A stretch of 64,000 bases of DNA from Margaritifera margaritifera (GCA_029931535.1 JAQPZY010001128.1:1084501-1148500); one strand, 5' to 3'. Shown: positions 9,996 to 20,222, counted from the stretch's first letter. The notes: generated from the sequence alone by a model not told the origin. A program made the numbers and translations.

Positions 9996-10619
9996 TGTGA
10001 TCTATTTTGATGCTAATAATAATGACATTTTCATGTTTTTGAGTGATCTATTTTGATGCTAATAATAATGACATTTTCATGTTTTTGAGTGATCTATTTT
10101 GATGCTAATAATAATGACATTTTCATGTTTTTGAGTGATCTATTTTAATGCTAATAATAATGACATTTTCATGTTTCTGAGTGATCTATTTTAATGCTAA
10201 TAATAATGACATTTTCATGTTTTTGAGTGATCTATTTTGATGCTAATAATAATGACATTTTCATGTTTTTGAGTGATCTATTTTGATGCTAATAATAATG
10301 ACATTTTCATGTTTTTGAGTGATCTATTTTGATGTTAATAATAATGACATTTTCATGTTTTTGAGTGATCTATTTTGATGCTAATAATAATGACATTTTC
10401 ATGTTTTTGAGTGATCTATTTTGATGCTAATAATAATGTCATTTTCATGTTTTTGAGTGATCTATTTTGATGCTAATAATAATGACATTTTCATGTTTTT
10501 GAGTGATCTATTTTGATGCTAATAATAATGACATTTTCATGTTTTTGAGTGATCTATTTTGATGCTAATAATAATGACATTTTCATGTTTTGAGTGATCT
10601 ATTTTGATGCTAATAATAA
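9996..10619 (-). repeat. 46-bp tandem array, about 13.5 copies, right
   Basis: Reverse-complement counterpart of the left array with one to two more units and a few private substitutions (for example near 10147 and 10334). The homology between arms starts in this array. Confidence 0.95.
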
Positions 10620-10973
10620 TCAAGATTGAGCTAGTATAATATTTCTGACAGCAGGCTCATTTTTGTAAGCGTTAAAAGCATTTTTACTTAGTTGTTCATA
10701 TCCAATTTCCAGAAAATCTTTTATTGATGGCATTTCAAGTATACCATTTAACCCTAATCGTGGCGCAGTATACGAATGATAAAACTGAATTTCAAAATAT
10801 TGTTTGTACCCGCAATTGTCGCAAAGAGGTATTGGATTATATGTTGTTCTATTGCATCCCTCACATGTTTTTGAGCTGGTTGTTGATCCATCTTCAATCA
10901 ACCGTGGTTGATCATGGTGATCAATCTTTGATTGATTCGGTGATCGATTATTTCGATTATTTTTAGTTTTCAT
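10620..10973 (-). CDS. zinc-ribbon protein 2, right arm (117 aa)
   Basis: Same 117-residue protein as 8340-8693 with no amino acid change seen. ATG at 10973. Intact in both arms although the polymerase is not, which suggests either recent arm homogenisation or selection. Confidence 0.7.
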   Translation of the reverse strand: MKTKNNRNNRSPNQSKIDHHDQPRLIEDGSTTSSKTCEGCNRTTYNPIPLCDNCGYKQYFEIQFYHSYTAPRLGLNGILEMPSIKDFLEIGYEQLSKNAFNAYKNEPAVRNIILAQS

Positions 10974-11020
10974 CAACTATATAATTGTGTTTGATTTTTT
11001 TTATTTTTAAAATATTATTC

Positions 11021-11485
11021 TTATTCTATGTTAATCAACTGCGATCCATTTAATAGGCTGTTGATCGAATTGTTGGTTGGCGGCGATGGCGATGATGGCG
11101 GCAGTTGTGGCGATGGTGTAGATGGCAGCGATTCGCATGATGAATGTTCTTCTAGTACTGTTAATTTCCGTTTCAAATAGCCTGCAATAAATGATTCTGG
11201 TGTTGGAGGATCTCGTTTTAAAACACCTAACTTTGGGCTCCTTTGTTTGTAATACCACAATAAGCTCTTGTAATCGTTTCCGCCACAATAACGACAGATT
11301 GGATAAATACTTCTTACACGCCTCTGACAACCAACACATGCTATTCTGTGTTTTTCACCGTTAACAAATACATTTTTAGCGTATTTTCTGTGTGTGCCGC
11401 AGTATTGTGCTATGCAGTGATTGTTGCACGTTTTATTTTTATTTACACAGAACCAAGCACACAGATTATTTCCGATTTGTGGCAT
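11021..11485 (-). CDS. zinc-ribbon protein 1, right arm (154 aa)
   Basis: Right-arm copy of 7826-8293, intact and one residue shorter in the proline/serine tail (PSSPSPP instead of PSSAPSPP), with a few substitutions (T/A in HCIAQY, L/V in KNVFVNG, P/L in the tail). All cysteines and histidines of the zinc sites are kept. Transcribed leftward, away from pPolB. Confidence 0.7.
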   Translation of the reverse strand: MPQIGNNLCAWFCVNKNKTCNNHCIAQYCGTHRKYAKNVFVNGEKHRIACVGCQRRVRSIYPICRYCGGNDYKSLLWYYKQRSPKLGVLKRDPPTPESFIAGYLKRKLTVLEEHSSCESLPSTPSPQLPPSSPSPPTNNSINSLLNGSQLINIE

Positions 11486-11568
11486 ATCTATTACAAATAT
11501 ATAAAATGAATTTAATTTGAAAATGAATTCAAATTAGAAAAATAATATAAAACATATTTATATAACAA
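11486..11568. promoter_or_regulatory. divergent promoter region, right arm
   Basis: Mirror copy of 7746-7825, A/T-rich with the same inverted repeat, between zinc-ribbon 1 (leftward) and pPolB (rightward). Activity inferred. Confidence 0.4.
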
Positions 11569-14500
11569 ATGCAAAACAAAAATTCTAATACCACAGAAGT
11601 AAATCGTATGCTCGGATTAGATGTCCCTGATCGAGTACGACTGTTGTACATGGAAATATTTGAGAAATATCCTGATGCTAAAATACCTCTCAAAAAGTTG
11701 ATTAGCGCAATCGGCGATAAAATCACTGGTCAGACTTTCAATTTGGCTAAATTCTCTCGGGTGGACCAAATGAGGTTCATTGAGGAGCACAAGGATCTCG
11801 CGGCGAGAATATCAATAACCCGACCACAAACTGCTGATAAGCTCCGAAAAGAGTATCAGACGTTAACTGGTATTGATCCAGGGTACAAGCGATCGAATGA
11901 AGGATTACAAAAACTTGCTGAGAATATCATTGAAGTTCGTCAACAACAGCGGTTAGAATCCGAAATAAAAAACGTCAAAGAATCTTCGTTTGCGGGTTTC
12001 AACAGAATGTACTCGTTCAAGAACATTATTGTTGATGAGGTAAACGCAAAGGATATTGATAAAATTGTGAGAATAATTTTGACGAAAGAATTTTTGGAAA
12101 AAAGTGCTGTAAAGATTGCTGTTCACGTTGAGGTATTGATGTACAAGGCAACAGACGCATCTGTGCTCCAAGATACTTTTCTGCGCTCAAGAGTTCAATC
12201 GGTTTTTAAGGGAAGTGATCTAACTGAAATCGCTGACAAGATCTATTCGAGTGTTACATCCGCTCTTGACATTTTTACTTCTGGAGGTTCTGGGTGGGTT
12301 CTTGATTCCGTTAAACGTATTTATGTTCATGTGCATCATCTTGATCCACTTAGCGCTGGAAGTTATTTAGAATTGCCAAAAGCAGTTGCAGATAGAAAAG
12401 CTTGTATTAATGTTAAAAATAATGATAATGAATGTCTCAGATGGGCACTATTGTCAGCGTTATTTCCAGTTTAAAAAAATGCAGAACGATTATCAAATTA
12501 TTTACCTCACGTCGACAAACTAAATTTGAGTGGAATTGAATTTCCGACAAAGATAACACAGATCAAAAAGATTGAGAACCAAAATGAAGAGCTATTGGCA
12601 GGTGGAATCAATGTGTTCTCGATCAATGATTCTTTTAACCCATTTCCGCTTTTAATCTCGAGTAAACTCAATGAGGGCAACGATCCAATCAATATACTGC
12701 TACATAAAGGACATTTTGTCTGTATCAAAAATTTCAGTCGATTTGCTTCTTCATCATCTTCGAATCATAATGCAAAGGCGTTTTACTGTTACAACTGTCT
12801 TCAGAGTTATTCGTGCCAACAGAGATTAAACGAACACAGAAAATACTGTAAACAGATACAAAAGACCTCAATGCCAAATAAAGCAAATTCAATACAAAAA
12901 TTTAAGCATGTTGAACGAACACAGACAATTCCATTTGTAATATATTTCGATTTTGAGTGTTTTAATGTTCCTTGCACACAAAAATGCCCTAGAAAAGGAT
13001 GTGAGACCGACTGCAATTGTAAAACTATTCGAAAAACAAAACATGTTGCTGCTTCTTATGGTGCTATTACCATTTGCACTAATCCACGTTATTCAAGTCC
13101 ACTTAAATTATATCGTGTTGAAAATGATCAATCAGAGCCCCCTGAAGTAAATCTTATTAAACATTTACTGGCGGAATCAGACCGTATTACTACGATACTT
13201 AGTCGCAATGTCCAACCAAAACCAATGACAATAACTCAAGAAAATAATTTCAAAAACGCGAAATGCTGTGCCGCATGCGATAGAAAGTTCGATAAAATTG
13301 GAGATCGTGTTCAACATTTTGACAGTTTTACTGGTGTTTACTTCGGTTGTGTTCATGTCGAATGCAAAGACAAGTTAATCCCACCAAAATTCATTCCTGT
13401 TATTGCGCATAATTTCAAAGGATACGACAGCCATTTTATAATTCAAAGACTTGGTCATCCTGATATCGCAGCATACTGTATCTTCCAGATGGCAGACAAT
13501 CAACTTTCGGGGCTATACCAACAAATACAGAACGTTTTATGTCGATTACATACAACAAACTAAGATTCATCGATAGCTATCAGTTTATGAACAGTCCACT
13601 CCACGTTCTAGCAAAATCTTGTAGCACATTTGAAAATATCGATCGCGAATTTGGTTCAAAATCAGATCTGATGAAGATAAAAGGTGAGTTTCCGTATGAC
13701 TATTAAGATGGATACAATCGCTTCTCTGAAACAGCCCTGCCATCACCAAGTCAATTTCATTCACTGTTAAACGATAAAGATATTACAAATAACGAATACG
13801 AACACGCAGTAAAAGTCTGGAATGACTTCGACTGTAAAACATTTGCTGATTATCATGATCTGTACTTGAAAACTGATACACTGTTGCTCGCCGACATTTT
13901 TGAGAAATTTCGTTTGATGGGGCTTGACAGCTACAAGCTGGATCCATTTTGGTATTACTCTGCTCCAAACATGTCATTTGATGCTCTGCTAAAACAGAGT
14001 AAAATCGAGCTTGAATTACTGCGGGATGTTGACATGTACTTGTTTATGGAACATGCTATTCGAGGTGGAATCAGTGTAATCAGCAAGAAACATTCTGTTA
14101 CAAATAACAAATATATGAAAGAGTATGATCCAACAAAACAATCTAAGTTTCTACTTTATTTTGATACACATAACCTTTACGATTATGCTATGTCTCAGCC
14201 GATGCCATACGGCGGTTTCGAGTGGATCACGCCAAAGCAATTTCTAGAGGAAACAAAGAACATTACCGAGGAGATGCATGAAAAATATTCGTATTATGTT
14301 GAATCTGATATTATTTACCCAAAAGATGTTCACGACTATCACAATGACTATCCGTACCTCGCAGAAAAGAAGGTTATTCCAGATTCATTCCTCTCAGATA
14401 AACAGCGATTATTGCGCGAATCCAACACATGTAAATTTGCAAAACTGGTGCCGAATCTCTGCGATAAAAAGAATTATATCTGCCACTATAAAAGTCTTAA

Positions 14501-15471
14501 ACAGGCAGTTGACGCAGGCTTAATTGTCAAGAAAGTTATTCGTGTTCTAAAATTTAAACATAGCACTTGGATGGCTGATTATATCAATTCCAATACTCAA
14601 CGAAGAACATTAGCTATTACCAAGTTCGAACAGGACTATTATAAGTTGATGAATAATTCTGTGTTCGGCAAGACAATGGAGAACATCCGTAATCGAATTA
14701 CAATAAAAATTGTCACAAACAAACAACAATGTCGCAAACAAGTCGCATCTAATACTTTTGATGGTCTGATCAGAATCAACGAAAATCTCGTGTTGATAAA
14801 ACGAAAACAAACTAATCTTGAACTTAACAAACCAATCTATGTTGGAGCTTCAGTGCTTGATCTGTCTAAGTGGTTGATATACAATTTTCACTACACTTTT
14901 GTAAAAAAACAATGGCCCTCTGCAAAACTGCTTCTAACGGATACTGATTCGCTATTATACGAAGTTGATTCAGAAGATGCGTTCCAGGAGATATAAGATA
15001 ATAAAGATGAGTTTGACTTATCTGATGTATCAAAAGATAGTCCATTTTTCGATGTCACAAACAAGAAAGTAATTGGCAAGATGAAAGAAGAGTTTAATAT
15101 GGTCCCCATTACTGAATTTGTTGGTCTAAGATCGAAGATGTACGCGGTTCAGACCGACGATGGTAAGGAAAAAAATAAGGCGAAAGGAATCCAAGAATGT
15201 TACGTCAGAAACAATCTGAAACTGAATAACTACAGAGAAGTACTGTTTAGACTTCCAGAAGAGAATGTAAAAACAGTAATCAATTGCGGTATTCGGTCAT
15301 ACAAACAGGAAGTCGTACTCAATGAGGTGCATAAGAAAAGGTCTAAACAACTTCGATGACAAAAGGTACTGCGAAGATGGAATAAACACACCAGCACATG
15401 GCCATTACGCTATTCTAATCAAATCCACGATAACATCAACGTCAAGATCTATCTTGATAAACAATGAATAA
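11569..15471 (+). pseudogene. protein-primed family B DNA polymerase, right arm, broken
   Basis: About 1300 codons from the ATG at 11569 to the TAA at 15469-15471, similar in length to Polinton-type pPolB. Order: a ~300-residue N-terminal region, zinc finger near 12780-12850, Exo I at 12946-12960, cysteine-rich endonuclease-VII-like insert 13255-13375, Exo II 13407-13437, Exo III (YHDLYLKTDTLLLADIF) 13852-13902, motif A near 14160, motif B near 14650, motif C at 14937-14951, KxY near 15132. Private breaks: a stop at 12472-12474, a stop at 14994-14996 and a 1-nt insertion near 15340. Shared with the left arm: a frameshift near 13480 and a stop at 13704-13706. The N-terminal part (11569-12471) is open here where the left arm is not. 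Assigned to the protein-primed branch by motif style. A terminal-protein domain was not identified. Confidence 0.9.
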
Positions 15472-15474
15472 TAA

Positions 15475-15939
15475 TCATACCTGAATATCTTTGATCGTTA
15501 CTTCACTTTGCGGGTGGTTATAAAACGCTCTCATCAGATTCACCTTCGTATTCAACAACTTCGCTCTTTCCTGACTTGTTTCAACCAATATCTGATATTG
15601 TTTTGATTGGCTTTTGATTTTGTCATTATCTTCTTTTAATCGGGTAATTGTTTTCTGTAAGTGTTTGACGTCCTTCTTGATCTTTTGATTATCATTGCCC
15701 GCAATATCAACTGGCCAATGTTTATCAAGAGCCTTATTAACCTTTTTAGTGTACTCAACCTGCTCTTTTTGCTCATCAGCACTATTAACAATATTATTTT
15801 GTTTTCCGCCCCAAAGCTTATACAAATGTGCTGTTCCAATCTTGAACCGCGATGTTAACTCTTTTACAGATAATTTACCCTTGTTCGCGATAATAAAATC
15901 AATATCCTCATTTGACAGTTCTGTCTTTTTCACGGGCAT
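15475..15939 (-). CDS. helix-turn-helix / coiled-coil protein, right arm (154 aa)
   Basis: Right-arm copy of 3362-3826, intact, with two residue changes seen (P/H before LYKLW; A/V near YQIL). Its stop is 3 bp from the pPolB stop at 15471. Confidence 0.7.
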   Translation of the reverse strand: MPVKKTELSNEDIDFIIANKGKLSVKELTSRFKIGTAHLYKLWGGKQNNIVNSADEQKEQVEYTKKVNKALDKHWPVDIAGNDNQKIKKDVKHLQKTITRLKEDNDKIKSQSKQYQILVETSQERAKLLNTKVNLMRAFYNHPQSEVTIKDIQV

Positions 15940-16279
15940 TATTATATTAATCTTGAAAACTTTTGAAAATTTTTAATAATATTGTCAAAATCAAAAATCT
16001 TATAAAATCAAATATAAAATTTAAGTATTATCAATAAGCTTTATTTTGCCAAGTAATGCTCCCATTTCAATCTTCTTTCGCCTAAGCCTTTTTCATGGTT
16101 TTTCACTCTTTTTCATCATGATCAAACTTTTCTTAAAAAATTTCAGGAAAAATTATTTTCTGACTCAAATTAATAGAAGCTGTAATTTACCATAATAGCC
16201 GCTCTATCTTCATTTTACAATAATCGAAGTGTTTTTAGATCTTCTATCGAGCTGTTTAAGGGTCATAAAACATTTTGAT

Positions 16280-16381
16280 CTAAGGCTTATCTCTCTCGAT
16301 TAAATGTTCAAAGTATTGCTGATTAGAGCATCCGATTTCCCGATTATTCTTTCCACGATTATCAGCCTCAATCAAGATCAT
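16280..16381 (-). CDS. small ORF of 33 residues, right arm
   Basis: Mirror copy of 2932-3033, also open. See that entry for its unknown role. Confidence 0.3.
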   Translation of the reverse strand: MILIEADNRGKNNREIGCSNQQYFEHLIERDKP

Positions 16382-16444
16382 AAAAATATAAAGATAAAGG
16401 TTCTATCATGATGACAAAAATGAGAGGAAATGAGCCAGATCCCG

Positions 16445-16452
16445 CTTTTATA
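16445..16452 (-). promoter_or_regulatory. terminal TATA box, right end
   Basis: TATAAAAG on the minus strand, nine bases inside the right terminus, pointing inward. Confidence 0.5.
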
Positions 16453-16461
16453 CATACTACT

Positions 16462-16466
16462 CTAGG
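16462..16466. repeat. target site duplication, right (CTAGG)
   Basis: Matches 2847-2851. Immediately followed by the rest of the interrupted MITE (TCTATGCAG). Confidence 0.85.
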
Positions 16467-16521
16467 TCTATGCAGTTTGTAAAGACTAATCAGTAGAACA
16501 AACAAGCAGGTATATACGGTA

Positions 16522-17776
16522 CGTAGAAAAGTATGGGGGAAAAGAAGTCTTTCACTAATTGCCTAAACAATAATAGCTGAATGAGTATTTAAAAATTAAT
16601 CAAATTTATACAGGCTGAAGTTCATAGCTTCCTCTTATTAAATACATACAGAAAAGGGTATGTTAATGAGTGAATTTTTTTAGTATGACACAATTATTGA
16701 GATTGCATAGCAGGGGTAGAAAAATTGATTGCCCAGGAGCCCAGGACAACTAAAAATTAATGCCAGGCAACTATTTTTCCCACTGTGAAAACCCAGTCTG
16801 ATAACTGAAAGTATTATTAAAAAACTATCATGTTAAAAATCATAATGGAATTTTACATACTTTCCAGCAACAAACACTTGATCATGAAATTACCCCTCTG
16901 GGTACCTACAACAGGGTGGTCTAATTATCTCCATATAATTCTGTAGTTAAGTGCTAGGAGATTGTTATCAGCACCGTTTGAGGCCACACTAATCTGCATG
17001 CATTGGCTACTCATTATCTGATTAAGTAATCACAGTCCATGCTACCATCCCCTCAGGGTGAACACTTCAAGAAACAAGACTCTTAAGTGTTCTTGGGAGC
17101 AAATGTGTAATTTAACCGCCAGTATACACAGGTTTGGTTTCTGTATTGTCTGTAATATTTTTTACCATCTAATTTTTCATATATCATCAATCCATAAAAA
17201 TTAAACATTTTTGTCCTCTAATTGAAAAAAATATGCAAACAGTAGATACCAATGAATTTTACAATTGATATTTTTACCTACAATCATTCGTACACAAAAC
17301 AAAAAATCAATAAAAAGTTTACCACCAAGAGACTCCTTTTCTGTTGAGCTTACCACCAGCAAGAAAGACCAAAAATATAACATTGCACTTAATCTAAGAA
17401 ACTTTAATACTGACCTTAATCTAGAGTGGATGGATGGACATATGGATCGATGGACATATGGATTGATGGACATTCATATGCATGACAAAATGATCACTGT
17501 ATCTTGCTTTTGCCAATGTAGGCTTGAAAATAATTACATAAAATATATTAGAATTGCCTTATTAAGACTAAAATATCTGGCCACTCTGCAGAGGGGGTCA
17601 GGTTACTAAGGGGCTGCTTTAGGCAAGTTTTACTATATTAATATATGATGATTTTATGAATTCCAGTTTTAACTCTACTGTTCTCTATGAATGTATTGAT
17701 AGAAAGTTTAAAAAATGAAGATAAAATGATGTATAGAAATAGAAGGACCTAGGTAAAGGGTTAAAAGGTCACGTAC
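16522..17776. other. intron 2, right part
   Basis: Non-coding. A short degenerate run of GGATGGACATATGGAT-like units lies at 17425-17475, and a piece resembling a pogo-like terminus (CAAGTTTTACTATAT) at 17620-17640. ORFs 17201-17473 and 17265-17609 show no domain. Confidence 0.45.
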
Positions 17777-17930
17777 TCATCAAACAGACTGTGAGCCTCA
17801 ACATTGTTCATCATGTGGACAAATTGTTGCTCTTCCTCAAAATGGTCAGTCTGCTCATCTCCATAGACTGCTTCACTGTCCATCTCTTTTACCTCAGTGC
17901 TGGCACCAGTCTTCAATCCAATAAAACTAC
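17777..17930 (-). CDS. CRACR2A-like: CRACR2A/EFCAB4-like gene, coding exon 2
   Basis: A 154-nt exon. Acceptor TTTTATTGTAG (intron side 17931-17932) and donor GTACGT (17776 downward). It enters in phase 1, matching exon 1 exactly, and leaves in phase 2, matching exon 3. It encodes an acidic linker ending DHFEEEQQFVHMMNN and VEAHSLFD, which corresponds to the segment after the EF-hands in CRACR2A/EFCAB4 proteins. The wrong frame contains a TAG, so the phase fit is informative. Confidence 0.85.
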
Positions 17931-18085
17931 CTACAATAAAACATCAGCTGCTTCAGTCAGAATGTCATACAGTCTTACAAAATTTTATTGAATTTGGTCC
18001 ATTGTGGAGAATTAAAGAAGAATATGACTCCTGTGGATGGATCAGGGAAGAAAGTATGCAAGAAAATGATGAAAGAATAAGAAGC

Positions 18086-18306
18086 TACCGTATATACTTG
18101 CATATAAGCCGATACCAACTGCAAACTGCATAGACCCAGATCTGCCATCGCATAATGCGCCAACAGATCTGGGTCTATGCAGTTTGTAAGGACTAATCAG
18201 TAGAACAAACAACATAGACCCTGACCTGCCAGCGCATTATGCAACGGCAGATCAGGGTCTATGTTGTTTGCATTTGGACCCGGATCATACACTAGTATGT
18301 ACGGTT
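18086..18306 (+). mobile_element. double-hairpin MITE, copy 2 (complete)
   Basis: TACCGTATATACTTGC...GTATGTACGGT ends. Two hairpins: stem 1 GACCCAGATCTGCC/GGCAGATCTGGGTC-like with CTGCATAG arms, stem 2 CATAGACCCTGACCTGCC with ACAACATAG arms, joined by ACTAATCAGTAGAACAAAC. No ORF. TA at the ends would fit a TA target. Confidence 0.85.
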
Positions 18307-18567
18307 TATTGAAACTTATAGCTGGCTGTGCCCAAAATATGTTTTGGTGTACAATCCTACATACTGGTAGTACTGAATGACATAATTACAGGATATAAGA
18401 TATACTGAACTCAAGGCCAAATTTGGACTCTAGGAGGACATCAAGACATGAAGCAGTGTGATTCTAAACATTTCTGAAAGATAACAAATTAATGATGGTA
18501 TTTCATATCAACTTCCTAAAATACACAGAGCTGATGGACTCTGATTCTCTACATTCATAATAAATGT

Positions 18568-18772
18568 ACTATCTATGCTCGCTTATAAGTCGATTCCAAC
18601 TGCAAACTGCACAGATCCGATCTGCTGCTGCATAGTGGGTCTATGCAATTTGTCAGGGGTAATCAGTAGAACAAATAACAAAAGCCCTGATCTGCCTGCG
18701 CATTATAAGACAGCAGATCAGAGTCCATGTTGTTTGTAATTGGATTTGACTTATGAGCAAGTATTAACGGTA
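18568..18772 (+). mobile_element. double-hairpin MITE, copy 3 (diverged)
   Basis: Same layout with many substitutions and a shortened first hairpin. Confidence 0.8.
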
Positions 18773-18822
18773 TACAAGCCATTTGGCTCATCAGCCCTTG
18801 GTATCAGAGGATGAATATCAAA

Positions 18823-19044
18823 TACCGTATATACTCACTTGTAAGTTGAGTCCAACTGCAAAACTGCACAGACCCAGATCTGCCATCACATAATGCACTG
18901 GCAGATCTGGGTCTATGCGATTTGTTATGAGTAATCAGTAAAACAAAATATACAGACCCTGATCTGCAAGTGCATTATGTGACAGCAGATCAGGGTCAAT
19001 GTTGTTTGCAGTTGCACTCAATTTATAGGCAAATATATATGGTA
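18823..19044 (+). mobile_element. double-hairpin MITE, copy 4
   Basis: Complete copy with TACCGTATATACTCAC start and both hairpins. Confidence 0.85.
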
Positions 19045-19224
19045 CATCTTGTATTTTTTTAAAAATATGCCATATATTCATCATATAGATCAAAATAAAT
19101 GTACATACATACAAGTATGATGAAAATTTAACTGCTGATAATAGAGTGACTAATACATGAGGCAAAGTTTTCACAATTCTAACACAGCAATACTTATCAC
19201 TAATCCAAGTTATGTTGTCATTAT

Positions 19225-19425
19225 AGGGAGCCATGGCAGCTCAGTTGGTAAAATGTCCGATTCATAATCCATGGGTTGCGGGTTTGATACCTGCCCATGC
19301 CAGACCAGGTCGGCTGCCTCAGTCTGTCCTGGGGAATGGCACTTAGCTCCTATTTCTTTGGCATGATATAGCCAATAATGTGTTAAAAATGCCATTAAAA
19401 CCAGCAAACCAAACCAGACCTGTCC
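19225..19425 (+). mobile_element. tRNA-derived SINE, copy 1
   Basis: Head with Pol III A box (CAGCTCAGTTGGTAAAATG) and B box (GGTTTGATACC), then a body ending GGCATGATATAGCCAATAATGT and an A/C-rich tail (AAACCAGCAAACCAAACCA). The same tail motif is in copies 2-4, so it is one family. Confidence 0.8.
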
Positions 19426-20069
19426 TTATACTCAAATGGAAATTCATGCAAAGGCAATATAGGAACAGAATGATCTGTTATCTAGCAATCCTTATTATCT
19501 GACTATAAATTAAGTGAAATGTGTATGCAAAGTGAACATATGTATTGGTGTAAGTACTTCAGGCTTGAAACCCACTATAGTATTTAGTGTCAAGATAGGG
19601 TTCTAAACACAACAGTGAATATATAATTGCCCTATGCCTAGGAATATCTCAAGTATACCATATACGATAGTGTCAGTGAATAGCTAATATATCATGCCAA
19701 CAGACCTATAAAATGATTATGCATTATATGAAATGGCAGGGTATTGGAGGGCAATGTACATGTCCATTCAGAATCCTCTATTATTACATGTGGATCTAAA
19801 ATATCATAAGTTTGATCAATATTATGCTGATCAGTCTTTCTTTAAACCTAAATGTAAATTTATAATATTACGAACAATTATTATATTTGATCAAATGTAA
19901 CATATACACTGATAACTAGAAAAAGACCCTTATCTGAAAAAATATGATTGAAAATTCTCCAATATATTTCCTGCCCTTTTTAAGAAATTTGCTTACCATT
20001 AAAACTGTGAACTGCATGTTTTTTTTCCTTCCTTTCAACCTTTTACTGTTTTTGCTATATTTCAATTTG
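19426..20069. other. no feature recognised
   Basis: AT-rich intron 1 sequence without ORFs or repeats that I can name. Confidence 0.4.
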
Positions 20070-20222
20070 TAAAGCGGCAGACATATAATGTAAGTGTCAC
20101 AGGTTTGATACTCACCCAGACCAGCTCAGGTCAACTGCCTCAGTGTAATGGCATTTACAGTAGCTCCCATTTCCTCAGCATGATATAGCAAATATTTTAA
20201 AGGTGCAATTAAAAACCAATGT
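20070..20222 (+). mobile_element. tRNA-derived SINE, copy 2 (5' part decayed)
   Basis: B box (GGTTTGATACTC), then CAGCATGATATAGC and a tail of the same family as 19225-19425. Confidence 0.65.

Larger units (their letters stand above)
2852..16461. mobile_element. palindromic protein-primed-polymerase element (Polinton-related, 13.6 kb)
   Basis: A single insertion bounded by AGTAGTATG...CATACTACT and a CTAGG duplication. Left arm (2852-9243) and right arm (9996-16461) are inverted near-identical copies with the same gene order; the unique core is 9244-9995. Seen: pPolB, an HTH/coiled-coil ORF, three zinc-ribbon ORFs and mirror 46-bp arrays. Known: Polinton/Maverick elements encode pPolB, begin with AG (often short AGT repeats) and make a 6-bp duplication. 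Not seen: integrase, adenovirus-type protease, FtsK/HerA-type ATPase, capsid genes. Inference: a Polinton-derived or Polinton-dependent element in which inverted duplication has turned nearly the whole genome into a terminal inverted repeat. It lies in intron 2 of the EF-hand gene. All polymerase copies are broken, so it is not autonomous now. Confidence 0.85.
9996..16461 (-). repeat. right arm of the palindrome
   Basis: Inverted copy of 2852-9243. Small private differences (substitutions, a 12-bp insertion near 16009, array copy number) show the two arms are separate sequences and not one read twice. Confidence 0.92.
2764..16521. mobile_element. double-hairpin MITE, copy 1, split by the palindromic pPolB element
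   Basis: The left part (2764-2851) begins TACCGTATATACTCGCG and contains the first hairpin stem (GACCCAGATCTGCC...GGCAGATCT). The right part (16467-16521) continues with TCTATGCAGTTTGTAAAGAC and ends GTATATACGGTA. Removing 2852-16466 rejoins a normal MITE hairpin, as seen intact at 18086-18306. The second hairpin is reduced in this copy. The insertion therefore happened inside an existing MITE, which gives a known empty site. Confidence 0.85.

Noticed and set aside
8694..10619. 46-bp arrays as a CRISPR array
   Set aside because: Units are contiguous without spacers, no cas-like genes are present, and the context is eukaryotic.
2852..16461. Palindrome as a pure assembly artefact
   Set aside because: Arms differ by private substitutions, indels and array length, the core is unique, and a target duplication flanks the outer ends. 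Long-read confirmation is still advisable.
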